From: Paulinella micropora
Taxonomy: Eukaryota; Cercozoa; Imbricatea; Euglyphida; Paulinellidae
Length of the DNA: 64,000 nucleotides
Assembly: GCA_019918135.1 (NCBI GenBank)
Contig: WBZZ01002188.1
Coordinates: forward strand, 98,501-162,500
Reading direction: 5' to 3'
Shown here: positions 11,010 through 20,898 of the stretch, in pieces
How the letters are laid out: every line of letters starts with the position of its first letter
How positions within the stretch are numbered: the first letter of the stretch is position 1
Notes under the pieces: model-generated
Databases searched by the model: none
The model's input: the letters and a program-made list of their open reading frames with translations, nothing else
Told to the model about the DNA's origin: nothing
Translations under genes and position numbers: made by a program

Positions 11010-11015
11010 ATAAGC
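11010..11015. repeat. Polinton target site duplication, left (ATAAGC)
   Basis: The six bases ATAAGC directly precede the left terminal inverted repeat and recur right after the right one. Polinton integrases generate 5-6 bp duplications. Confidence 0.85.
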
Positions 11016-11243
11016 AAAAAAGGACAAGCAAAAGGGGGTGTGATTCAAAGCATCCCACCCCCCTTTGCTTTTGAATTTTGCCATAGTTTGCCATTTTTTA
11101 CAAAGTCAGTCGTATTAAGAGATTTTACATTATCCCCCGGTTTTTACATACTGCGACAAAAAAGAAAAAAAAAGTTGTGTCGTCAAGTTGTCCCAGGCAA
11201 ATCGGCTTTCCGAAGCAAAATTGCCCATTGAAGTTCGGCTGAC
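11016..11243 (+). repeat. Polinton left terminal inverted repeat
   Basis: Starts AAAAAAGGACAAGC and matches the reverse complement of the right end for about 228 bp, with scattered mismatches and short indels. It is where protein-primed replication would start. Confidence 0.92.
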
Positions 11244-11360
11244 ACCCCCTGAATGCCTTTATGGTCCAATCATAAATCAAAAATTACTTTTTTCTTTTTG
11301 TGTCTTTTGGTTTCAATTAATTATTTTCCATTTATAAATATACATCCTTATTTATAAAAA
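11244..11360. other. Polinton left leader
   Basis: A short AT-rich stretch with TATA-like runs (TATAAATATACATCC) upstream of the first gene, probably its promoter. Confidence 0.4.
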
Positions 11361-12166
11361 ATGAAGTGCGAATTCTGCGACAAGAAAGGATACCGACGGG
11401 TTTCATTACGAGGTGGCACATCCATCATATGTAATGATTGCTTACAGCTATGTAGAAATTGTAAAGTTGTAAGAACTTCTGAGAATTCTTATGCCAATAG
11501 AAACTACTGTAAGGAATGCTGTAAGAAATACCAGAGCGAATATGCGAAAACAAACAAACAGATATTAACTCCTGAACAAAAGGCCTACAAAAAAGAATAT
11601 GATAGAAATAGACATAAAGAAAAAATCAAATGCCCACAATGCGATAAAGAATTATGTAGAGGGTCTTTGAATAGACATATCACAGCCATTCGCGAAAAAA
11701 AAAACCTGTCCAGATATTAAGCGAAGAAGCAAAACAAAAGAAACGAGAATATGATAGAAAAAGAAAGGCAGAAAAAGTCAAATGCCCCAAATGCGATAAA
11801 GAATTAAGACGAGATGGACTAGCCGAACACACTGAAATACACGAAAACCCAATCAAGCAATGTAAAAGTAAATTCAAAAAATACATAAAATGGGTAAATG
11901 AAGCTAACCCAGATTTGAAACAAGAGCAGAAGGAAGCATTAAAACATTTGATATCCGAATGGAATAAAAATAACAAAACTGTTCAAGATTTATTTGATAT
12001 GAAAGAGCATCATTCGTATATGAATGGAGCATCGTGAAATGAAGAATTATGGAAAGACTACATAGAAAATATACTACATTACCGTGTAAGTTTGATGAAA
12101 TATTTACACAAACATAATAAACCATATAGCACCAAATTAAAAGAAATTAATTATTTACATTTATAA
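11361..12166 (+). pseudogene. Polinton zinc-finger protein (frameshifted)
   Basis: The N-terminal 55 residues hold paired CxxC motifs (CEFC, CNDC, CRNC, CKEC), likely a treble-clef or two-zinc cluster. A repeated module follows, a charged helix (YKKEYDRNRHKEKI) plus a C2H2-like finger (KCPQCDKEL...H). The second module is in another frame after a run of ten A at about 11695. That frame ends at an in-frame TGA (12035-12037), after which the same frame continues for 42 codons to a TAA. The complete product would be about 265 residues. Helix-finger repeats of this sort are found in small proteins of viruses and mobile elements and usually bind nucleic acid; a role in transcription or genome binding is inference. 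It is the first gene inside the left TIR. Confidence 0.6.
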
Positions 12167-12189
12167 AAATAATATTACATAGATATAAG

Positions 12190-12393
12190 ATGCCACGACC
12201 AAAGATATATGAAGGAGACGAAAGGAGAAAAAGGAATAATGAGAAATCTCTCGCCTACTATTATCGTAATAAAGATAGATTAAACGAAGAACGGCGAACT
12301 AAAGCACAGAAGTTAATACAATATACACAAGACATAGAAGAATACAAAAAGAAGATACAGGAGTTAGAAGAGCGACTAAGTAAGACAAACTAA
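12190..12393 (+). CDS. Small basic/coiled-coil protein
   Basis: 67 residues and intact. An Arg/Lys-rich first half (ERRKRNNEKSLAYYYRNKDR) is followed by a heptad-like coiled coil rich in Glu, Lys and Leu (IEEYKKKIQELEERL). The arrangement is bZIP-like, suggesting a dimeric DNA-binding regulator, but no family match can be claimed. ATAGATATAAG lies directly before the ATG and may be the promoter. It sits between the zinc-finger gene and the replication gene on the same strand. Confidence 0.6.
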   Translation: MPRPKIYEGDERRKRNNEKSLAYYYRNKDRLNEERRTKAQKLIQYTQDIEEYKKKIQELEERLSKTN

Positions 12394-12502
12394 TTAACAA
12401 TATTTTTTTTTGGTAAATATTTTACATCTAAAGATATCGTATATATATATGTAAAGCATTAAATAATTATTTTTAAAAAATTTATCTGCCTATCTATATA
12501 CA

Positions 12503-13201
12503 ATGGACCAATACCAACCAGAACTATTTCCGCTCTACCATATTGAGCGACGAGGAGACTACATCAGGCCCAGAGGCAAAAGAAGATGGTATCTCATTAC
12601 AACTCCAACCGTACTACGGATTATAAACAGATTAACAGGTGGCCACCCCGAACTCGTCGGCAGAAATAACTCACTCGTTATACCATATGCTCCGGGGTGG
12701 GAAGCTCGCCTCCAACAGCTAAACCCAAATACAAGCTATCTCGTTCATCTGGATTACGAAGGATATCATGGACCAGTTAGAGGAATATACCAAGCTAATG
12801 TATTGAAGCGAACAATCAATGCGGTTAGAAACTTTGTGGAACGACAAGCAAGGTTTTACGAACAAAGAGAAGACAAAGACCTTAAAGTCATTACCATTGA
12901 CCAAGTTAATCCGCAAAATCATATTGTCATACCAATGGCACAGGGTGAAATGAACTGTGTGCTAGAATGTAGTATGAAAGACTTTCCAAACCCAAACAAT
13001 AGAAAACGAAAGCGAGATAGTGTAATAGTAGATAGATTTAAGGATATCAAATATGCCACAGCAAAGGACCTTGAAGAAATGGAAGACTTCATCCGATGTA
13101 GGATTTATGTGTTTGATGGTAGGAATATATTATGGAGAGCATCTACTAAGGATTACCCAAAACAGTTAAAGTTTCCGTATCGTAGTTTCGAATTTACTTA
13201 G
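12503..13201 (+). pseudogene. N-terminal part of Polinton replication protein (OTU-like region)
   Basis: 232 codons that I read as the start of the family B DNA polymerase gene interrupted just downstream. Residues about 145-155 contain a G-E-M-N-C motif, then an alternating helix/strand region with CRIYVFDGRNILW. After the insertion that follows, the frame resumes with NDYHATLI. An Asn-Cys early and a His in a HAT-like motif later is the layout of OTU/papain-like cysteine peptidases, so this may be an OTU-like domain at the polymerase N-terminus. That is inference; the catalytic role is unproven. CTATATA lies just upstream of the ATG. The reading frame ends at the boundary with a GC-rich insert. 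Confidence 0.55.
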
Positions 13202-13988
13202 TAAGAGAACAGAAAAGCTTTATTGGCCTAACCTTCCGAACTCGTCGGAGTAGTGTGGAGGGAAAGGGGCTAGGCTCAAATATTTCAGGACTCAAGTTTA
13301 CAAAACACTAAAAGTTGACGGCTCTGATGTCCACTCGGAACACAGACAGCCGCATCTAAAAACTTGAGTACTGAAACCGAACATTACAAATACCGGCACG
13401 CTCTACTAGTCAACTAAGAAGACCGGGTGGAGGACGGGATAGTGAAAGGAAAAAACAAAGAAATGGAATAACACTATCTATTAAAGCCAGACAGAGAAAC
13501 CGGGCGGAGGAGGGAGAGCGGACGGCAAACTAATGTTAGAGCGACTGAACAATCCCAAGGACCGGAACAAACCTACACTAAACAAGGGAAGGCACCAAGC
13601 ACAATGAGCAGGCCAACCTAGTGACTAGTTGTTCACGGCAACAACCGAAGGTAGCACCAAAACAGTCCAAGGGAGACGCGACGAAGTCGGAGCGAGCAGA
13701 ACCAGCGGAGGCCACCAGCGATCACCGAACACCACCAAAAGCCCAGAGCAGACAGAAGCAAAGGACAAACAAAAACAAAACAAGGGAAGGGTGGGCGGGA
13801 GTTTGAAAGTTGGTTAGATCTTTCGATCTTCCCAACTTTCCAACCTAGGCCTAACCAGACGCCGGATCAAACACGCGCCGGCTCCGCCGGCACGGCTACG
13901 CCGCGCCGACCGGACTACCGTAAAAGCGAAACGTCTCCTCGGAACTTTAACGGCGGTTAACTCCGGGCGAAGCCCGGAGCAAACCAGT
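13202..13988. mobile_element. About 790-bp GC-rich insertion splitting the polymerase gene
   Basis: Base composition changes abruptly between two halves of the polymerase frame. The insert lacks a long ORF, is rich in GGAGG/CGGAC motifs and ends in strong hairpins: GCCGGCTCCGCCGGC-type palindromes near 13,875 and CTCCGGGCGAAGCCCGGAG at 13,962-13,980. AGTAA occurs at both junctions (TTAGTAAGAG on the left, CCAGTAAATA on the right) and could be a 5-bp target duplication, although joining the flanks there leaves stop codons. It has no terminal inverted repeats. A non-autonomous retroposon or structured RNA-derived insert is possible; it is not a match to anything I can name. Confidence 0.5.
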
Positions 13989-15080
13989 AAATAATAATCA
14001 GATGCAACGATTATCATGCTACATTAATACAAGGAAAACAAAAAGACATCTGTATCCAACATATTAAATCTATTAAGCTATTATACGATATTAACGAAAA
14101 CATACCTGAGCAACGGCCCCAATATGCTACTAACCATGAAGCAAGTAATGTGAAACTATCTACAAACCAATATGAAAACAAATGGATATCACAGGAAGAA
14201 CTCAACAATATACAAACCAAACTTGAATTAGAACATAAGGAGTGCTATTCAATGACAGACCAATATGGAAATATTGTAGGAATAGTAGATAAGGAAAACA
14301 AACTAAACTATAAATACTTAGACCGTTTCAATCACGCATTATTCGTTCCTAAAGATACTCCCGCTTGGTCATTACCATCATACTACAAACAATTATTTAT
14401 GCAGTGTCTCATAGAAAAACATAAACCAGTTCCATACACAAATTACTGAACCTAATATATTACGACACGTGAAATCTGGTCAAATACCCTTTCATCATAT
14501 CTTTAAATATCACACCAAAAACCCCAATAAGATACACCAGATTGATATGGTAAAAGCTTATACAAATGCTTCGTTAGGTAATCTAGGAGAGATGTCATCA
14601 TACTTCAATGAATACCCGATTGCCCCTCGCAACATAATTAATATAAACCAAAATATGACACAAGAATACTACAACAAACTTAAACCTCTACACGGTTATG
14701 CGGTTTTTGATTACGACCAGACTTTACTTACAGTGCCAACCTTCTTTAACGGCTGCACCACAAAGGGAACACAATGCCAACCCATACCCGCATTGTTGTA
14801 TATGTTTGACCAAGGAGTTAAGATATTTGTTAAGAGGTGCTATCTAGCCAGACGACCACTTCAACCCATTTAAAACCTTCTCAGAGCACATATCAAATAT
14901 ACAAGATTATTACTTTGATAAGCCTGGCTTTGAACAAGACACCTTAGCTAAAGCAACCAACTTACTAGTAGGCTCTCTCAATACTAAAATACACCGAACT
15001 CAGCAAGTATATACTATTTCAAAAAACATACAACGAGCGAATACATTTTATGATGAAAGAAAAAGGGTATAGGTTATTGT
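13989..15080 (+). pseudogene. Polinton family B DNA polymerase, central region
   Basis: Copies the linear element DNA, presumably by protein priming. Three frames must be joined. The first (to 14,449) starts NDYHATLIQGKQKDI and is a helical region. The second (14,469-14,873) carries IDMVKAYTNAS, which I take as the motif A/palm equivalent with its Asp. The third (about 14,850-15,080) carries LAKATNLLVGSLNTK, a plausible motif B (K-x2-N-x3-G). Motif C and the C-terminus are in the next ORF. The frameshifts do not all fall in homopolymers, so real decay is likely. Assignment rests on motif order and on motif C downstream rather than on overall similarity. Confidence 0.6.
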
Positions 15081-16633
15081 TCCTGAAACGAGTTAAATGC
15101 GATAAAAGTAAGTATGCTGAAATGAAGGACGACCTACTACCAGAGCGAATGATATACACATACCAAGATACAAACCCAACAGACAATATATTTCAAATGT
15201 CTCATTTAACTGGCTATGTGCTAGCATATCAAAAGATAGTTCTTCATAACCAAATGTTAAAGCTTGTAAATACTGGGCGGACTTTGCTATATTCTAATAC
15301 AGACAGTATCGCATACGAAGGTGAATATATGAAAACAGGAAAAGAATTTCGCCCTGAGGTTTTAGAACAGGATGAGTTCATAGCACCACAACTTAATATG
15401 ACTTATTTCGTTTCCTACATAAATGACGAACCACGGATAACATACCAGCGACATAGCGGTTTCAAAGATAAATTACCATTACAGAAATTCTTGGAAACAC
15501 CACATAAACAATATCCAGAAATCTCAGCCTTTGAGGATACAGAACTTCCAGACTATAGCACCAAAGACGAAAAAGTGCCTTTACCAGAACAAGAATTATT
15601 ACTTATTCACGGCAAAGCTGGAACGGGTAAATCTGAAATGATTAAATACCTAACCGGCCAGCCATCAAAATACACTAACACACATTTCAAAGACAAAAAG
15701 ACTTTATCAACCGCTATGACACATAATGCCCGCCAAGTTATTAATTCTGAATATACACTCCAAAAAATACTAACAATGCTATATCATAGACTACCTCTAC
15801 CGATACCAGTTGGCGAAGAAGCAATTAATCACAGAATGACCATTGATGAAGTTTCTATGCTTACCTCCAAGAATTTAGAAAGTCTGGACCATATGCTCAG
15901 AAAATACACCAAAATCAACAGACCATTCGGCGGTGTATCTATCGTCTTATTCGGCCACTTAGCTCAGCTTCCTTGCCCAGACCCAACATCCGAACCATTC
16001 CACAAGTCAAAAACATTCAAACTATTTACAAAAATAAACCTTGATACAAATTACAGACAGGCCAAAGACCTAGTTCTACAATCTATATTAAATAAGGTAG
16101 AAGTCTATTACAAGGTCGGCGGTAATGAGCTTAGCCAACATAAAGCAAAAGACTGCCTACCTAAAATACTAACACTTGAAGAATTAGATGCTCTCAATAA
16201 GCAAGTTAAGCCACACCCTAAACCGACTGACAAAAACCCACCTTTAATATTACACCACTCTAACAACAATGTTAATGAAAGCAATAACAAAATGCTACAA
16301 AATAAACCGCTTAAAACAGGTCATCAGGTTGTGTTTCGTTGTAATACAAAGGTTGTTCATAACGGCGATATTCATACTATTACTAGGGATACCAAAGAAC
16401 ATATATTCATTACGATTGGTAGAATTGAGCAGAAATTTGATTGAAAAAAAAAGATTCCAGACAAGAAACCGTATGCGGACATCCAGCCGACATTCTCATC
16501 CACCATCCACTGCTCACAAGGCCGAACAACACCAGTGTGGATAAATCTAGACCTACTGTCAATGAATTTATTATATGTTGCTTTAAGTCGTGCCACCTGC
16601 TTGAACGATATTGGACTATCAAACGAGTTATGA
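15050..16633 (+). pseudogene. PolB C-terminus fused to PIF1-like SF1 helicase
   Basis: One uninterrupted frame of 464 codons holds polymerase motif C (YSNTDSIAY, residues 81-89) and then a superfamily 1 helicase: Walker A GKAGTGKS (188-195), Walker B TIDEVS (264-269), motif III FGHLAQLPC (301-309) and LDTNYRQ (331-337). After a run of nine A at 16,442 the last motifs lie in another frame, with IHCSQGRTTPVW and YVALSRATC (motifs V and VI of PIF1/RecD-type helicases), stopping at 16,633. The polymerase and helicase are therefore a single polypeptide, with a linker of about 95 residues. The first Asp of the usual DTDS is Asn here, which would be expected to impair catalysis. The A-run frameshift may be mutation or sequencing error. 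Confidence 0.8.
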
Positions 16634-16641
16634 AAAGTTAA

Positions 16642-17327
16642 TCATAGATATATTTTTTTGACTCCTTTACCTTTAAATCTTCTAATCGTATGAACACCCC
16701 TGGTCGGCTTCACTAACTTAGTATTCACAGCTGTCGCTCCCAGCAATGATACTGGGTCAAATGCGGTTTGGTAGTTAGTGGTTAGCTTCGCCGTCTTCGC
16801 CCGCTTACCTTTTGGGTTTACTCTTGTAGCTACTCGGTCAATCACTCCTTCAATTAGGTCTTTCGTGCTACTACCTTTATTGTATGTAGTCGCCTTCACG
16901 TTTGTCGGCTTAGGTCTTTCGCAATCGTTCCTCCAAGGCTATGACCCTTCAACTCTACATTATCCTTACCATATTTTTTTATGACTTCGTCAACCAGCTT
17001 CTGCTCTTCTTTATATCTCGGGGTTCTTTTTAATACTCCTTTTACTAATGCGACATCGGTTAATAGGTCCCGCTTATCTGCCGAGCCTCTAAATGCTACA
17101 ATCGCTTTACCATCTTTTTCATATACTTTTGATTTTTCAGTATTTTGAACGGGAACATACCCATCAGCACCCTTTCTCTCTGACCGCGACAAATGGACAT
17201 CCTCCGACAACTCCGCATTGCCTCCTTTTTGCTTCCTGTATTCCTTACCAGCTTTTTTCAATGCCTCCCCATAGCTTATTTTGTGTTTGGCGGAGTAAGC
17301 CTTAACAAAGACAATCCACTCACTCAT
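16642..17327 (-). pseudogene. Class 3 lipase-like virion enzyme (frameshifted)
   Basis: Alpha/beta hydrolase expected to cleave lipid esters; related lipases occur in Polinton-like viruses and virophages and may help membrane penetration. The first frame (143 codons) begins with an Ala/Lys-rich segment (SYGEALKKAGKEYRK), then AIVAFRGSAD and the nucleophile elbow GHSLGG at residues 128-133. One base shift at about 16,898 moves the rest to another frame, which supplies FDPVSLLG (candidate Asp) and HTIRRF (candidate His), completing a Ser-Asp-His triad. The stop is TGA. AATATAG lies one base before the ATG. It is convergent with the replication gene, with only 8 bp between the stops. Confidence 0.75.
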
Positions 17328-17378
17328 CCTATATTAATTATTTAATTTTTTTCCTGCCAACTATATACACCGCCCTAC

Positions 17379-17554
17379 TATGTCCACCCTCAGTAGACTG
17401 TGCGAGAAGTTCCAAAAACTTTCCATTGCCGAAAAAAATCCTTCTCGTTGGAAGATGTTCAAAAGGTAATACACGACGAAATAAAAGCGATTGAAGAAAA
17501 GAGAAATGCTCAACCAAAAGATACATTTCACTTTGGTAAATACAAAGGCAAAAA
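17379..17554 (+). pseudogene. ExoX C-terminal-like gene, 5' piece
   Basis: Starts MSTLSRLCEKFQKLSIAEKN and, after a one-base shift near 17,440, continues through a helical stretch to FHFGKYKGKK, where the Copia LTR begins. FGKYKGK is the opening of the small domain found at the C-terminus of exodeoxyribonuclease X-type proteins and as stand-alone proteins. The remaining half is at 27,213. No exonuclease (DEDD) motifs are present in the visible part, so the intact protein, about 90-95 residues, was probably just this domain. Its function in Polintons is unknown; nucleic-acid binding is a guess. Confidence 0.6.
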
Positions 17555-17950
17555 AGTAAGCAATAATATTTACTAAATATATTGTTACCTTTTATGGTCA
17601 ATTTCACGACATAACATTTATATTTGACCGGATCATATTCATCACCATTTTTATATTTCGTATCATAATTATTATTCGTTACGTTGATATTACCGTTATT
17701 CACAATTAGTTGCCAGTTAGTATAGATTGGCACATACTGAATCATCACTTGAATTTCTGACCACAAGATAAGTATATAAATTTGTGGTGTTTATTTCACT
17801 ATAAATTTATGGTAAATTAGATTGAGTTTCAGTCATTGGTTTCTAACCATTGATTAAATTCATTATTGTTCCTTCAACCTTTGATCAAAGTGCCTCAGCG
17901 CAAACGATTATTCAAGTATCCGGAGACTAATGTCTACTAGTGTACTTACT
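17555..17950 (+). repeat. Copia LTR 1
   Basis: 396 bp, beginning AGTAAGCAATAATA and ending GTACTTACT. It differs from LTR 3 at only a few positions (for example AAGATAAG versus AAGATCAG). Its last 20 bp include the gag start codon. Confidence 0.93.
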
Positions 17951-18766
17951 GGTTATGGAGCCTTGGATGCGCCCCGTTACCAACTCAAGCTACCGAAATT
18001 CCCGAAAAGACCCATCGATGAATTTGCCCTTTGGAAATTCCAATTTTTCGCTTTTTTATTGGGCGTGGACGCACGCTACATACTACTTCTGGAAGACCAA
18101 GAATCGCCCTACTCGGTACAAGAGATTGCTACAATCTACGCAAGTACCAGAACTACTGGACTAAGACCCACCCACCCCGCCCCTAACAACATTACTGGAT
18201 CTGGACTGTCAGCACGACAGCAAGACACCTCGACAGCAAGACAGTCGCGAAGGAGGAGCGATGACGACGAAGACGATGAAGCATACGGATCGAGACGTGG
18301 CGACTCATCATCGAGCAGCTCGTCATCACTGACCAGCTCGTCCTCAAGCAGCCCATCCTCGACCAACCCGTCCTCAGGTAGCCAAGCACCCGCCCTCTTG
18401 CCTACTATCAACGTACCAACTGACCTGGATACACTTTTCAGCCAAGCAGACTACATCAAAGCACAGATCCATGTCCGCTGCTTCCTTGTGGAAGCATGCC
18501 AAGAGTCGACAGCTCTACTGACAGTCCAACGAGCAGGAACCAACCCAGCGGTGATCTGGACAGCGATCTGCGAGCAATTCGGCAGCAAAGGATCGGTTTC
18601 CATCGCTCGCCTACTAATGCAGCTGTTCGAGACAAAGCTGAAGTCAAGCCATGGCCTACCAACATGGATGGAGCTCTTGACCCAACGCTTCGAGCGCCTA
18701 CAGTCAAGAGTGCCTCTACCTGATGAATTCAGAGTCGTATTCTTGCTCTTTAAACTTAAGGAGTGA
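17930..18766 (+). pseudogene. Copia gag, array copy 1 (truncated)
   Basis: Capsid precursor of the retrotransposon. The ATG is inside the LTR, and the primer binding site is translated as GYGAL. The protein has a conserved N-terminal block (PRYQLKLPKFPKRPIDEFAL), a Ser/Asp-rich linker and a helical C-terminal part (FGSKGSVSIARLLMQLFETK). Compared with copy 2 it has lost a Gly codon (SRVPL for SRGVPL) and jumps from FLLFKLKE directly to sequence that in copy 2 lies about 660 bp further on. It therefore lacks the CCHC zinc knuckle. That deletion produces the stop. Confidence 0.8.
17951..17962 (+). promoter_or_regulatory. Copia primer binding site (initiator tRNA-Met anticodon region type)
   Basis: GGTTATGGAGCC follows the LTR directly. 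It is complementary, with one extra base, to the anticodon arm of initiator tRNA-Met, the half-tRNA priming mode known from Drosophila copia and yeast Ty5. It is translated as part of gag. Confidence 0.6.
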
Positions 18767-19666
18767 TATAACCCTCCCGTCTCCACTGAAGCATCGCCCG
18801 CACCGCACCCTGATTACGTGGAAGACCCGACGAGACGCCCAGACATCCCATGGAGCTCGCTGAAAATCACACAACGCATGGACGAGAACGACTACAGACG
18901 TGCCTGCGTTCAATGGACGCGCATGCGGGACGCATTTCGAGCGATCCCACAAGGATTCCCTGTCCCACCTGCCCATTGGCCGCGACCTTGGTGCCCCCTT
19001 GGAACACCCCTCAACTATTTCCTTCCAAGAACGGATCCGTGGATGTTACCATCGCTGCTAGTTCAAGACGCGCCCGGCTCAACAGGTATTGAGCACATCG
19101 TACTGCGGACAAGATGCCCGAGACGAGCACGACGTGAACCAGGTAGTTCACCGCAGCAACCGCCGGAAACAACTACACAATCCTCGCGCGTGCCAACACA
19201 GAGCTTTATGAGCTCACCTGCACCGGAAGACAGGACGACATCAGAGCAAGACCGTCAAGAAGAGCAACCTACCTCAACGCCCATCGGAGAACATCGACAG
19301 CGACAGTTGAGTTCAACCAGCGCAGAGGACACCTCGATGAGCGAAACACCGCCTACCCCGTCAATGGCATACAATGAGGAATCGCCCATTTCAAGTTTCA
19401 CGGTACCTATCCCACCGAACCTGCAGACCGAGTGCTTTACCCCGTTGGCTCCGACGACGACTTCAGCGAATGCATCTACGGACAACAAGGACACAATAAG
19501 ACGCATACAAGCCATCGAAGCATTACCCTACGGCCAACCAGTGCAATACAGACGTGTACCTGGAGTTTCACAGCCAACAGAACGACGATACACCTTCGCT
19601 TTGACAGATGCACATCATTGCTTTCGTCACCCTACCACCGATGAGCTGGCTACTGGAGCATCGTGA
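18767..19666 (+). CDS. Copia polyprotein segment upstream of the MYND finger (copy 1)
   Basis: Open frame continuing the gag region beyond the deletion (NPPVSTEASPAPHPDYVEDP). It has a block with several Trp and Pro (ACVQWTRMRDAFRAI, PVPPAHWPRPWCP), then a long Ser/Thr/Pro/Gln-rich, probably disordered region and finally YTFALTDAHHCFRHPTTDEL. It overlaps the next ORF by four bases in another frame, so the two were either one frame with a one-base shift or are linked by programmed frameshifting. No enzyme motif is visible. This segment is absent from array copy 2. Confidence 0.55.
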   Translation, partial: YNPPVSTEASPAPHPDYVEDPTRRPDIPWSSLKITQRMDENDYRRACVQWTRMRDAFRAIPQGFPVPPAHWPRPWCPLGTPLNYFLPRTDPWMLPSLLVQDAPGSTGIEHIVLRTRCPRRARREPGSSPQQPPETTTQSSRVPTQSFMSSPAPEDRTTSEQDRQEEQPTSTPIGEHRQRQLSSTSAEDTSMSETPPTPSMAYNEESPISSFTVPIPPNLQTECFTPLAPTTTSANASTDNKDTIRRIQAIEALPYGQPVQYRRVPGVSQPTERRYTFALTDAHHCFRHPTTDELATGAS

Positions 19667-20898
19667 AGGACTTCCGACTACTCCCGGAGAACTGGGCACT
19701 AACCAAACCAGACTGCGTCGACTGCAAGACTATACGCGAAACCAGACGCGGCAGCATTAGATGGGATTGCACCTACTGCGGCAACCAAGAAGGGAAACTG
19801 AAGCGTTGCAGCGGATGTCAACTCGTCTACTACTGCAACACCGATCATCAGAGGACCAATTGGCCGGCACACAAAGAGTTCTGCAACATGGCCAAGCGGC
19901 ATCCACTTATCAACCGACTTCGAGAAAGGGGAACGAGATACGATCTACTCGGCATACCAACGGACCAGCCCGAGCCAGGCGACCTCGCATTTCAACATCC
20001 GTTACGTTACCGTGAAGGTGGACCACACGCACCACTGTTCATAGACACACCCACAATGGTAGATATGGCGATGAGCCTAGATGAATTTACGACGAGGGGG
20101 AGACGTGTGGACCCCAGGACGGCCACAATGGCACAATCACACGCCCACCTTAACTTCACGGAAAACGAAGAAGACTACGAGGTGACCTCTTCGACACCGA
20201 ATGCGAACTTAGCTGCGCTCGCCGCTACCACGCCGGACATACCCAACTTCGACGAAGCGTATACAATCAACGAGACGGACCCACCATGGACTATGCTCCC
20301 ACCACCTCCAAGTGGAACAGATGAGACCGGACAAGAACAGCACGAACCCTACGGTGTAGATGCAGCAGGCGAAAGATGGCGAGAACAACTGGAGAAGCAA
20401 CTGAAACGCATACTCAACATACCCGACGCGCCGTCCGATGTGAAGCGTTCACCGCCTCCAGCACCATACACACCTGAAATAGAACCACTGTTCAACGACG
20501 ACATGAGACCACCGCTCAACTATTACCCACCTGCCGGACGTGTGGAAGCTGAAGAACTAAGCGAACGCCTACGACGTCATGACTACTCACACACATTCGA
20601 ATTCGTGTTAATGGCAGACGTATTTGACGAATTAGAAGCAATAAGGGACCCGAAAGAAGATACCACAGACGTTGCAACCATCCCTGACGGAGATGCAACT
20701 GACGACATCGACGATCCGGAGCTCGACGACCCTGAACATGAGAACTATCTCTACCCACCCGCCCTTGACTTCGCCAACGTACGCGAGTGGCAATACTACG
20801 TCAACAGGCATCCAGAGCTGGAATATTTGGAGTTCAAGAACATGGACGAATACAACAGATGGATGCAGGAGACAATGGACTTAGAACGGGCGTGCTAA
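19663..20898 (+). CDS. MYND zinc-finger segment of the Copia element (copy 1)
   Basis: 411 codons. Residues about 36-75 form a canonical MYND finger: CTYCGNQ, then CSGCQLVYYC, then HQRTNWPAHKEFC, giving the seven Cys and one His zinc ligands in order. MYND domains bind proline-rich peptides in eukaryotic regulators. The remaining 330 residues are acidic and proline-rich with no recognisable fold, apart from a Trp/Tyr-rich C-terminus (VREWQYYVNRHPELEYLEF). A MYND finger inside a Copia polyprotein, between the gag and protease regions, is unusual. It could recruit host chromatin or transport factors, but that is speculation. The ORF is intact for its whole length. Confidence 0.75.
   Translation: MKDFRLLPENWALTKPDCVDCKTIRETRRGSIRWDCTYCGNQEGKLKRCSGCQLVYYCNTDHQRTNWPAHKEFCNMAKRHPLINRLRERGTRYDLLGIPTDQPEPGDLAFQHPLRYREGGPHAPLFIDTPTMVDMAMSLDEFTTRGRRVDPRTATMAQSHAHLNFTENEEDYEVTSSTPNANLAALAATTPDIPNFDEAYTINETDPPWTMLPPPPSGTDETGQEQHEPYGVDAAGERWREQLEKQLKRILNIPDAPSDVKRSPPPAPYTPEIEPLFNDDMRPPLNYYPPAGRVEAEELSERLRRHDYSHTFEFVLMADVFDELEAIRDPKEDTTDVATIPDGDATDDIDDPELDDPEHENYLYPPALDFANVREWQYYVNRHPELEYLEFKNMDEYNRWMQETMDLERAC

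Noticed and set aside
17338-17766. Minus-strand ORF of 142 codons (and its counterparts at 21,132 and 26,801)
   Set aside because: It lies inside the Copia LTR and recurs identically in all three LTRs; it has no protein features.
18192-18411. Minus-strand ORFs opposite the Ser-rich gag linker
   Set aside because: Shadow frames caused by the repetitive TCATCG/TCGTCC codons of gag; present in both gag copies.
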